Below are positions 54,626 to 64,000 of a stretch of DNA of 64,000 nucleotides, in pieces. A model generated the notes under the pieces. That model was not told where the DNA came from. It saw nothing but the letters and a program-made list of their open reading frames with translations, and ran no database searches. Within the stretch, counting starts at the first letter, position 1; each line of letters begins with the position of its first letter. A program made the position numbers and the translations under genes. This stretch comes from Paramarasmius palmivorus (taxonomy: Eukaryota; Basidiomycota; Agaricomycetes; Agaricales; Marasmiaceae): contig JAYKXP010000088.1 in the NCBI GenBank assembly GCA_037176845.1, positions 124,001 to 188,000 on the forward strand. Direction: 5' to 3'.

Positions 54626-56260
54626 TCAGAACAACCACTCACCATCACCGTCCAGATACCAAGCATCGTCCAAGAAACCGTCCTCTTCAATCAGTGTCCT
54701 CAACTTGTCCATCTTTGTTTCGATGACAGATAACATCATTCCCATATCATTCCGGGTTCCCATAGATAAAAATATCCTTCCATGTCGCAACAGCCATGAT
54801 ATTTCCTCCCCCAGCTGATTAATGGAGCGGAACCGACGCTTCATTTCACTCGCTATCCTCTCTACAGCCTGTCTTGATACTTGCGCCTCATTTTTGGCTC
54901 GGACGACATGACCACTGCTCAAATGTCAGACCGTGCACCAAGTTCACAAATGATACTGTTAGCATACCTATCTTCATCGTTACCAAGTCTCAAATGTTGA
55001 TTGCGAATGACGTCAACGGATTGGGAAGTACTGGAAGAGTCTGGATCGCCTATGCCACCGCTCGTACCCTGCGAGGAGAGATACCTCCCACCCTGATTAG
55101 CATCCGGCTCAGGAACAATACCATCATTTCCAGACGATATCATCTGTGGAGAATGTATGGTTGTGGCCCCATCTTCTCCTTGGCTGTCCCTTGTAGCGCT
55201 CGGTGCATCTTTAGGCTTGCAGGAGTAGAAATCCGCTGGTGATTATGAGTACACCAAAACCATCATTCAAAGTTCTCGCTTACCCTTTCGACTCAAATCC
55301 GCTTCTTCAGGACCCCCCGACATCAAGAATGCTATTATTGCCCTCACGGCATCGGCTCCTTTAAGGGTAGACTCAGCTGTCATGTCACATCAATTCATGA
55401 GCATCAAGGATTCTACATCGGGCAAACTCACTGTTTCTCGAAGTTGTTGAACTCTCCTCGACTTGATGATTCCCTAAAAATCACGTTTCACGTTTCGCCA
55501 ACCGATGCATCACCGGTAAAAAGTTACCTCTATTAAAATCCGGCTTTGCAACGGGCTCTAAGAGATCCTCATCAAAACTTGAAAATGGTGAACAGCAAGA
55601 TTTATAACACTCACCCGTCTTTTGATTCTGTGATCGAGTAGGTGGTGTAATAACGTCCCCTTGATTATGGTCCGAGTCATGATTTGCTACACTCACAGGT
55701 CAATTTCACTCCAAGGCTTTGAACTTGAATGTATTACGCACCTGTTATCCCGTCGACAACCTCTGCCACTGGCAAGTCCCTCATTTCCGAGTCATCGATA
55801 CCCGAAAGCGTGTCCAGTTCAAGCCTCTGTTTCTTTGCCGTGCGAGTTGTTGATTTATCTTTATCCTTTCGGGGGACATCCAGGTCACCCAGTGTTGCCT
55901 TGCGCTTCAGCTTGAGCCGCGTACTAGTTCTGGGCTGCAAGGGAGAGATACTCGAACCACCATCATCAGGGTCAGAGGTCTCGTACTCTGGCAAATCTAT
56001 CCAAGACCAATGTTTGAGGTCACTTATAATCGATTAATCACACAGTACACATACCTTTCCGACTCGTTGATTCTTGCTTGGAAATTACATCGCCGCGCAT
56101 ACCCATACCCTCCTTTGTTTCTGCAGTAGTGAGTTCTCTCAGCATTGCCCATATGCCTTGAGCTTGGACACCTACAAACGTCGAAGTTCAGCACGAGCAC
56201 CCGAGCTACTACTAACCTGATCCTTGCCTTCCTGTGACAGATTACCAGTATCAGTCATAT
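54626..56260 (-). CDS. Uncharacterised nuclear-type protein
   Basis: Multiple minus-strand exons with plausible GT-AG joins. The N-terminal part reads through WAMLRELTTAETKEGMGMRG and YETSDPDDGGSSISPL, then a basic cluster (RLKLKRKATLGDLDVPRKDK, RTAKKQRLELDTL) resembling nuclear signals. Small exons follow (SDHNQGDVITPPTRSQNQK; KPDFNRG). A Ser/Gly/Asp-rich region with VPEPDANQGG precedes a C-terminal helical segment (EAQVSRQAVERIASEMKRR, LGEEISWLLRHGRIFL) ending YLDGDGEWLF at 54626. I recognise no family. The start is unresolved (near 56136-56255). Confidence 0.55.
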
Positions 56261-56469
56261 CGCGGCCTAGTTGTACCAGTGGATAGCGAAACTGAAGAAG
56301 TTCAAACGCCGACTCGGAGAAGCTGCATGACCACACGTCTCGGATTGTGAGTCAAGAGCCAGTGGCGAGCCGTCGTTCTGTAGACGTAACGGTTTAAAGT
56401 TGAGAAGCGAGAGAGCACGTGGGCGTGTGACCACGGATCAACTCCAATTTCGCCGACGTCAGACTCAGC

Positions 56470-56575
56470 CTCCAAGCTCCAAGCACTCAAAAGACGGTAG
56501 ATAACAGGCAAGCCACTCTCTCAACGTACCCACAACCCTATATTTACATTCCCCAACCGCAGGTCCTCGTTTTCC
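56470..56575 (+). repeat. Short third copy of the zinc-ribbon gene first exon and intron
   Basis: Matches 52431-52530 through CTCCAAGC..., the ACGGTAGAT exon/intron boundary and the intron body ending TACATTCCCCAAC, but no homologous coding sequence continues to the right. Confidence 0.6.
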
Positions 56576-57489
56576 ACATTGAGCATATCGACTCGGAAAT
56601 TAAGCTAGTTAAGGGTTAAGGCAACGAACTCGGAATGTGCTACACCAAATCGGAAACTAGCGCAAAGCTCGAAGCTCGACCTACACGCATATCTTTCTCA
56701 GATCCAGCTACATGCAACTGGAGCAAGACTCGTTAACGTTCAGATCGTGGAAGGGGTTTCAATTCTGCGTTCAGCGTGATAGGGTTTAGGGTCGTTGAAC
56801 TTCATGGTGAGCCGTACGGGTGTTGCGTCTAGTTGGCGGTACTCCTAACTATTTTTCAAAATTATAGGTTTTGAGCTCTGGAAGATTGGAAGATTAAACA
56901 CGCCCGCTCGCTAGAAGAACAAGAACCGTCACCACACCTCGGTGGATCCAATTCTGAATCGGATGCATCCTCCGAGTCAGTCAGTCAACATGCGCCCTAG
57001 AATTCAAGGTAATATACATTCCGGGCGTACACCACCAACACCGTCAGGCTAATCCGATATATTACCCCAGGATGCTTTTCTGTGAACTCGAAACCCGGGC
57101 CTCATCGCAACAAGCGGTTCCCCAAATCCGTTGCCTGGTATCAAAAGGTCGTCGTCCAGGATGATACTCTTCACTTCATCAACCCAACAACTTCTACTCT
57201 TTTCCGACTTGCAGTGAGTACATATTGTTTAGTTTATTTCTTATTCTAACTCAAATCAATCATCCTAGCTCCGAGTGCTGCTCACCCACCTCATCCCGAG
57301 CTCGCCAGTTCCTCGGAAGTACCACCACCTCCAGTTCCTCCGAACCACCTCTTGATACTAGCTAGCCTGTATGAAACGGTTCACAAATACACTTATCATT
57401 CTTGTTTGGGTACCTCATTTGAATTTTCGTTTGGTTGCAATTATCATTGTGCATGGTCAAAGGAGGTGAAGGGAAACCGCGACGATGTG
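56576..57489. other. Region with one coding-like fragment
   Basis: Around 57070-57215 the plus strand reads CFSVNSKPGPHRNKRFPKSV and then VVVQDDTLHFINPTTSTLF before a GTGAGT donor. It is coding-like but isolated and unrecognised. The rest shows no signal. Confidence 0.3.
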
Positions 57490-58160
57490 AATTCAGAACT
57501 GTGACACGCGTCACGACGCGTCGCGAAACACGTGCTTGGAATTTCAATTCGTGACTCTTGGCCCTGGGCTCTGACCTCGATGATGGCAGCTCTCCAAGCT
57601 CTCAAAGGACGGTAGACCTCCAGAATCCAACAAGCAAAATATTTTCTAGTTTTCCAACGTACACCGCGGCCGACTCCCAGAAATATGAAAATCACACCCC
57701 GCTGCCCAAGCCCGATGACTACGAGTGTTTTTGGGTTGAGGTTTAATTTTGCCTGGGGAAGACATCGGTTGGGGCTGGGCTGGTCCGGATATGCTAGTGC
57801 TTCAACAAGGCGAAGGAGAGGAAGGAGTAAAGCCACCGTTGGTCTCGCGAAAAAAAGCCTCGGACGAGAGATCTATCTAGGCTCGAGGTGCGCTTCTCTT
57901 CAACTCCAACGCTTCGGTCGAGGAAGATGGCACGGGTTACACGAAGGAGCGGTGAGGCCTAGGAATGACTGGCTGAAGAACACGACAACGACGAAGAAAC
58001 CAAAGCAACCTGGCGCAGGAAACGTCTAACGAGCAGTGGGAGTCTGGTGAGGATGTTGGATGAACAAGAAGGCAGCTGCAGAGTCTTCCCATCGATAACA
58101 CGTTCTTTATTAATTGCTCTAGTAGATCTTATAATACAACGTTCCTAGGCCTCATCTCCA
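57490..58160 (+). pseudogene. Decayed copy of the zinc-ribbon gene with promoter
   Basis: This copy keeps the promoter block (57501-57537), an ATG at about 57573 and the ACGGTAGA exon/intron junction. It has lost the coiled-coil, zinc ribbon and most of the middle. Recognisable later pieces align to the intact gene around WVE(ILPG), WAGPDM, the Arg-Glu-Ile LGREI segment, LLFNSN and MLDEQE, but with large deletions and frame changes. The 3' flank then matches that of the intact gene (shared TATTATAATAATTACCTGTA). Confidence 0.78.
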
Positions 58161-58252
58161 CCTTTTATATATTCCCAAGACGCCACGAAATTGAGACACC
58201 CCACGAATAAGCTATCAACGCTTCCTTATGTATTATAATAATTACCTGTACA

Positions 58253-58275
58253 CATACCATACCATACCATACCCT
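58253..58275 (+). repeat. Short tandem repeat (CATAC)n
   Basis: About four perfect units of a 5-base repeat in the 3' flank of the decayed zinc-ribbon copy; the corresponding place next to the intact copy has only one unit. Confidence 0.6.
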
Positions 58276-58345
58276 ACGCTCTTCCAATAAAAGTACATAC
58301 ACAGTTCAAAAACTAAACGAAAGCAGAATTCAAAAACGCTACGAG

Positions 58346-60293
58346 CTACGCATCATCCAAAACCAGCTTAACATCCCTAACACCTTCATCATACCCCCAA
58401 AACTCTTTCACCACCTCCGTTTCCTCCTCTTCTTCCTTCTCCTTCGTCTCGCTTTTCGTGACGTCTACCCACTCCGCATCCTCGTGCTCAGAGTCAGAGC
58501 CAGGAGAAGACCTAGACTCGTGCACAGGAGAAAACGAAGAAAAAGCCAGCGCCCTACGAACGACCCAGCCCAAACCCAGATACACATGACTCGCTACCAA
58601 ACCAACCAAAAGCACGTCTTTGCCTTCCATCTCCTGCATCCCACGGCCGAGATACCACAACACAGAAGCCCAAACACAGCTTACCCAGCCTATCCATTTC
58701 ATACCCCTCACACCCCGTTTACTCTTGACGTTGGTGCTTTCGAGGTCAAGCGGCCGTCGATACCTCACCACCACACCCCCTGCGTCCCTTCTCATGCCCC
58801 AGATCGCGCTTGTGAGCGCGAGGATGGGGGCGAGGTGCCATGTTGGGAAGAATAGGGAGGCGATGAATACTGAGGAAGACGCGGAGTACGACGAGGAAGA
58901 GGCGGTGGAAAATGGGGGTAATGAGGCAGGAGATGGAGAAGGAGAAGACGAGAATGGAGAAGGCGGTAATTGAAGCTCGTCCAATGCCCTCAAGACAAGT
59001 TCGCGTTCGACGAACGTAGGCGTGTACGTCGGTGTATGGAGATGTGAGAGTGAGAATGTTACTTTTTTGGTTGGCGTTGGGGGTGTTGGTGTTCTCGTGG
59101 GTGAGCGAGGTGATTGAAGCTGACCATGGGGAGATAAAGGAGAAGAAGGTAAAGATGGCGAAAGAGAGGCAGGAGAGGACGACGGTGAAGGCGAGTGTGT
59201 ACGAATTTGGAGTATACCACGAACATGCACGTCAGAGGTGTTGGTGTTGATGTGGATTAGCTTTGGCGTCGGCGTAGCGTTTGGTTTGGCAGTCGTAGCG
59301 GCGGCGTTGGTATCAGGAGAAGCGACATTGGCACCGGTACGTAATATCGGCTTAGGTTCGCTCGTAAGCCTAACCACAGCCTTCTTAGACTTGGGCGACC
59401 GAAAATCGATAAGAGGCATAAAGAGAACGAGCGTGTATATCAGTTTGGGTATCGTTGTCTGCAATCCAAGTTATAATTAGCACCGAACACCAACCAAAGG
59501 GAGAGGACTTACGATAACCCAGCTATAATTATAACCAACCCAGCGTCCCGCAACTAACATCGGATACAGCCTATCAAAGGCACTCAACGCAAGCATGAGC
59601 AACACCTTTACGAGGTCTCCCCAGCCCCACCTCCCTTTTCCTCGCTTCGTCTGGTTCCACCACTCTACGAACACTACCATCCATACCCCGTAGAACACCA
59701 CCCCGACTAACCCCGCAGACGGTACGACTAGCGCTAAGACCGCGGGACCACTAACGCTTTGATATACGCATCCATGAAAGCGAAATGTGTGGCTGTGGAT
59801 GAGCCAAAGTGGTTGTGAATCGTATCGATGGGTACGACACATGAAAGGGAGAAGGACGGGAGCGAGACCAGGCGTATAACCATTTTTCGGTAAAGTCTGG
59901 GTCGTGTAAGGGAGTGATAGTCGTGATGCATGTCCATGTCCGTTTCTGGGGTTGTAGGTGTTTCTGGTGTGTAGGCGAAGTTGGGGAAGGAGGCCTATCA
60001 AGGATGGTGAGGAGGTACTCGTAACGAACGCTGATGCGTTTCGATGGTCGGTAGCGGTATCGAGTTGTCGTTGTGTAGTTTGCGTATAAGAACATCGGAC
60101 ACCACACGAACACTAGGATATGCCCCAGCTTCTCCCCACGTCGCCTACCTGTAGCTCTGAGACCACCTGCGTGGAGGGCACCGTAAGAGAGCTTTGTATT
60201 CGGAGGAGGCGGCGTGGGTGTGGAAGCGAGTGAGGTGTTGAAGGAGATTAAAAGGTCGGTTGGGATTGTTATTGTTGAGGTGTGTGAAGGCAT
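58346..60293 (-). CDS. Polytopic membrane protein of unknown function
   Basis: The start MPSHTSTITIPTDLLISF at 60293 is followed by KLSYGALHAGG and helices including GHILVFVWCPMFLYANYT, then VSGPAVLALVVPSAGLVGVVF, GDLVKVLLMLALSAF, and WVGYNYSWVI joined across an intron to TTIPKLIYTLVLFMPLIDF. A long Pro/Ser/Thr-rich loop follows (TPTPPTPTKKVTFSLSHLH), then two more hydrophobic segments (SVFIASLFFPTWHLAPILAL, KWIGWVSCVWASVLWYL, DVLLVGLVASHVYLGLGWVV). The acidic C terminus ends DVKLVLDDA at 58346. Four or five exons encode about 600 residues. The domain is not one I can name with certainty. The final ~50 codons are duplicated at 54.0 kb. Confidence 0.65.
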
Positions 60294-61219
60294 TTGGGAG
60301 TATGAGTGCGTGCGTGCTAGTGAATAATAATAAGAGACAGGGATAAGAAAGAGACATGGACAGCTGCAGTGGCGCCAAGGGATGAAGTGAGTGCTGCGGA
60401 TGATGGTGCAGTGATTGTGATGCACTCTGGACGGCAAGCACGGGTGGCTTGCCGGTCAAATACCAAGACTGTGACGACGCGGCAGACGGTGACAATGCGG
60501 CAAGCTTCAAGGTGGCGAGTGACGCTTCCTGTACTAGAAGGAATGCAACTAGAGACTGCTAAAGAAAAAAGTAAGAAACCTGAAATCCTGAAACGAAATA
60601 AAAAATAGCTCACGTCAAGTCAACAGCGCCTCGGTCCATTCCTTCTTCAGTCCCTCGATAATTTATTCTTAGCTCTCCCTCGTCCGAGGCCCATATCCAT
60701 CCCGCCATTCCAGTCCAATAGCAAAAATCCCCATTCACTCGTAAATCGTTACTCGTAAACGAATCCGCTCCATAGCCAATTGTCTTCTCATCGCTTCAGC
60801 GGAGATAGGGGTGCGAGTGTGTCAAGGTCGTCGTCGTTGTCGGTTGTGCGCCCTCCACACCGGAAAACATATCGGGGGGATATAAAGGATATTGGGAACG
60901 CAGGGAACACGATGGTAAGAAACAGAATGTGTTTTCTGCGTTTGTTCTGAAAAGCTGTAGAGGTCCCTGGATCTTTAAGGACGTTATCTAATCTTATCTC
61001 GGGGGTGCTTTTTTGGATTGTCCGACTCCGAGGTGAGCGTTCTTGCTCATTTCTTGGTCGATAACACGCAGAATCCAACTCGACGGAAGAATAAATATTA
61101 CATGTCGACGTCGTAAGGATACTCGTATATGTAGTACCAGTGTAAATAAACACTACTAGTACACATATCCAGATTCATCAATGTCCAGGTCGTGTCCATA
61201 CCATCTCGAATCACCACAT
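60294..61219. other. Region without a recognised gene
   Basis: A minus-strand open frame at 60788-61153 (121 codons) has moderately protein-like composition but no motif, no spliced partners and weak start context. It is not called. The rest probably contains the promoter of the membrane-protein gene. Confidence 0.4.
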
Positions 61220-62943
61220 TTACGCCTTCAACGGCCCACTGTCACCTCCGTCCACATCCTCGACCTCATCACCAGCAACATTCCCCGCCAAACCTAACCC
61301 CGACCTGTTCTTCGCATGGGAGTAGATGTACGCCGCTGTCGCACCGGCTACAATTCATCAGTCTCACCTTCAACGACCCAAAAACGAAAAACAAAAAAGA
61401 CTCACATAGCAACCAGAGTATGACCGCAACAATCGAAAACGGTATAAAAACCGGACACGCCGACATCCCTCGATCTGGATCTTCGATTTTCGGGCAGTTG
61501 GCTTTTGTTTGTGTGAAGAGCATGATCGTAATCGCTAGGCCGGGTCTGTCAGATTCGAAGTAGTGGAAGGGAAGGAAGGAGGTACCTAGCCACCCCACAT
61601 GCAACGCAACGAACACATAGAAATGCGTAGAGGCTTTTGTTAGGCGACGTGTGACGTATGGTACGGCGGTTGAATGAGAGCCTAGTCAGATTCTTGGATT
61701 AGCTGGGTGCAAGGAAGAGGAAGAGTTAAAGGGAACTGACAAAACGCTAGCAGAGATCCACGTCAAGAGCGAGAGTAGAGCGGTGAGACAGCTGAATATC
61801 ACTACAAAACGGTGAGCAACCCCGAACCCAAGGAAGAAGAAAGAAGAAGAAGGAAGGAAAACGCACACCAAACAGGCGTCCAAGGCCCCCCAACACCGCT
61901 TATAGCAGTGAAAATCCCTAGACCTGTTTCACATACACCCAAACCCACAAGTAACGCTGAAAACCATCACCATAAGCATTCTCGTACGAAAACCAAATTT
62001 GAAACCTACAATACATCACCGTCCTAACCTTTGTCGCACGCGCCATCGTTGCTCCCTTCCTCGGCTCACCCTTATACGATGGCATATGCTTCTTTATCGC
62101 ATGTTCCCCATCATGTTCAAGCAACTTAGATCGCAAAGTTCCCGATTTTTGAGCAGTACGATGAACCCAGAATGCGGCGCCGGTAGCTGTTCGATTTCCC
62201 AGTCAGTCAGCCGGGATTCAGAGTTTGGTGTAAGAGGAAGGAGGTAGCGTACCGAGTAAAAACAAAACAAGTGCAACACTCCCCAAGGACGCGTCCAACC
62301 CACACCAAGCACGGTAGATACCTTCAGGACCCGAGCCGTTTGTGGTTGCACAGGTGTGTCGGGTGTTGGTTAGGTGCATTAGTGCTAGTGCTGTAAAGCA
62401 AGGGATTACTAACACGAACATGTGGAAGACCAGCAATAGAACTCGTACCGAGCCATAGAGCAGCCATAACACCGAACGACACGAAATGCGGTAACGCGAA
62501 TGAAAGCGCATGGTTTGATGTTGGTTTATCGTTGAATGATAACCTGCAGCATGCCTTCAGCGCGGTCCACGAACGAAAATTGGGGATACGCACAATACGG
62601 AAGTCCACACCCAAGTTAACAAAGACACTATAGCGCCTAGGACGGAGAAGTATGCTGAACATTTCGATCGCATCAGAACTTCTCGTGATGATACTCAGAG
62701 AACGGGCTTACGAAGATACCCCCTAGTTTCCGCGACCTCAGTAGTCTCTTCATCTACGGACAAAACTAAATCCGGCCATGCGTATATGGAGGCGAAGATT
62801 GCTAGGCCGGTTTGGGGGAGGCTGAAGGCGATTATGAGGCCTGGATCAAAAGAAAAGACGAATTACTTTAGTTGGTGTTTAAACGTTTTTTGGTGGTGGT
62901 GCTTACCGTAGAGTATCGTTCGGACGGTACGAATGGGTGGCAT
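61220..62943 (-). CDS. Eight-TM membrane protein made of two tandem 4-TM units
   Basis: Unit 1 starts MPPIRTVRTILYGLIIAF and has SLPQTGLAIFASIYAW, YFSVLGAIVSLLTWVWTSVL, FALPHFVSFGVMAALWLGT followed by LALALMH, and DASLGSVALVLFLLATGAAF. Unit 2 repeats the plan: TKVRTVMYSLLVGLGVCETG, then GIFTAISGVGGPW, VIFSCLTALLSLLTWISASV, HFYVFVALHVGW with LAITIMLF, and FIPFSIVAVILWLLCAGATA. It ends EDVDGGDSGPLKA at 61220. No stop codon separates the two units: the frame runs from HDGEHAIKKHMPSYKGEP straight through the MARATK methionine of unit 2. About eleven exons encode around 370 residues. The 4-TM unit (MARVEL-like in size) is not firmly identified. Two separate genes with unit 2 starting at 62046 is the alternative. 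Confidence 0.65.
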
Positions 62944-64000
62944 TGATGATTGGCAAGAAGAGGTGGAGGTGATCGAGTATAACCTTTATGTATGTTCCGG
63001 CTAGGCATTTGAGGCTGTGCAGAACCATCATGTATCGCCTGCGCTACGGAGAGTGGAGATCGGGGTTGCGCCAAGAGCTTGGAAGGCTATTGAAGATCGA
63101 GGCTCCATGAATGATGAAGCCTAATGAGAGGCCAGGAAGATAGACGAAGGCTCAGGGTGCTAGCGCTATCACTGTCGAAAAGAAAAGACATCCGCTGCAG
63201 TGCGCAGCAACTTGAACAACATTCGAAGTTGGACCATCCTTGAACTTGGATGACACTGATACGCATCTCTTGTCAGCCTGCGGTCACCCTGTCAGGAATC
63301 AGGATCAGGCCAAAGTACGAATTTCACCTACATACCTTGGTCAAGCCATCTCCGCCTGCACGTAACACGTTTGGGTGTGAACCAGAGTTCACCCAAGCCT
63401 ACCAAGCCTTTTGTCAATTTCAAATACATATACATAGTGGGAGTTTGAACGAACCGCGCGTTCTGTAACCCGACTTCCTGGCAGTGGAACGCATTCGTCG
63501 TTGTATATGTATACGCAAACATCCGGCCTTTCGAAAGATGCTTCATTTGTACGCGTCGCTGTCTTGTAGGTGACCTTCCTCTTCCTGGAGTGTAAGACTC
63601 GACGGCGCTGCGAGTCGGAGAACGAGTAGGGACGAGGAGTAAAGTGTGGAGTAAGGAGAAGAATCGGGGAAGTGATCCGGTGTATAGATTGTGGACAGGG
63701 ATTTTAAGTCTGTACCACGATGGAGCCGTCTTTTGGTGCTGACGGTGTTGGTAACCAAATCGCATGCGGGTAAGACGTTCCTTGACGCGCTCAAGACGAT
63801 ACACCATGTCACGAGGAGTGTTGAGTAGATGGGCTTATAGCCGTACCCATGAGTCCTGAAATGCTGGAAAACGTGTGTAGGAATGCATAAAGGCGAAACA
63901 AAGAGCGCTCTGTTGCCTGAGACATTCTAGGTTGATTTTCCGCGGCCTTTTCATGTCCTATACGCATGTATCCATTCATTGTTGAATAATTTATCGTGCA
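62944..64000. other. Right edge without a recognised gene
   Basis: About 1 kb. A minus-strand frame of 159 codons (63328-63807) is Arg-rich and low in family character and is not called. This probably contains the promoter of the 8-TM gene and the start of another gene's flank. Confidence 0.4.

Noticed and set aside
58484..59480. Plus-strand open frames (58484-58855, 58620-58973, 59238-59480)
   Set aside because: They are antisense shadows of the Pro/Ser-rich and acidic parts of the membrane-protein gene.
60788..61153. 121-codon minus-strand open frame
   Set aside because: No motif, no splice partners and no homologue recognised; possible but unsupported.
63328..63807. 159-codon minus-strand open frame at the right edge
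   Set aside because: Arg-rich with scattered Cys and no motif; it looks like a chance frame near a promoter region.
1..64000. Secondary-metabolite cluster around the FAD monooxygenase
   Set aside because: No polyketide synthase, NRPS, terpene synthase, P450 or cluster regulator lies nearby; the neighbours are primary-metabolism genes.

Overview
The window looks like nuclear DNA of an agaricomycete (mushroom-forming) basidiomycete. Almost every gene is split by short introns of about 45-65 nt with GT-AG ends, genes are packed on both strands, and several families are typical of basidiomycetes: RTA1-like and 7-TM membrane proteins, copper-fist regulators, A1 proteases with a C-terminal membrane anchor, and a Crinkler-RHS-type protein. 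No rRNA, tRNA, CRISPR array or bacterial-type operon was recognised. Coordinates are genomic spans including introns; the exon joins were inferred by eye.

Layout. 0.8-8 kb: NAD(P)H-hydrate epimerase, a 7-TM membrane protein, a small unknown protein and a copper-fist transcription factor. 8.2-13.3 kb: two tandem F-box paralogues. 13.4-15.3 kb: a broken RecQ-like helicase enclosed by long inverted repeats, probably an internally deleted mobile element. 16-18.7 kb: a GH10 xylanase and a PLP-dependent serine racemase/threonine dehydratase-like enzyme. 19-24.6 kb: a head-to-head pair of membrane-anchored aspartic proteases. 25.3-31.4 kb: a PA-TM-RING protein, a triple-CCCH zinc-finger protein and a heme oxygenase. 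31.9-37.2 kb: a damaged paralogue of the 5-kb unknown gene, a two-TM protein, a hypothetical gene and an arrestin-like protein. 37.6-48.3 kb: ADE2, a Crinkler-like protein, an alpha/beta hydrolase, RIB3 and an FAD monooxygenase. 48.6-58.1 kb: intact and decayed copies of an acidic zinc-ribbon family, an RTA1-like protein and a nuclear-type unknown protein. 58.3-63 kb: two polytopic membrane-protein genes, one apparently a fusion of two 4-TM units.

The main theme is local duplication followed by reciprocal decay. The ADE2-hydrolase 3'-3' junction exists twice (39.2-39.8 and 43.3-43.9 kb), and each copy keeps a different intact gene. The same holds for the zinc-ribbon gene and the membrane-protein gene (52.3-54.2 and 57.5-58.5 kb). 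The 3' end of the 19-kb protease is also copied at 54.2 kb. The other notable signals are the RecQ/inverted-repeat element and two nearly identical neighbouring introns in the Crinkler-like gene.
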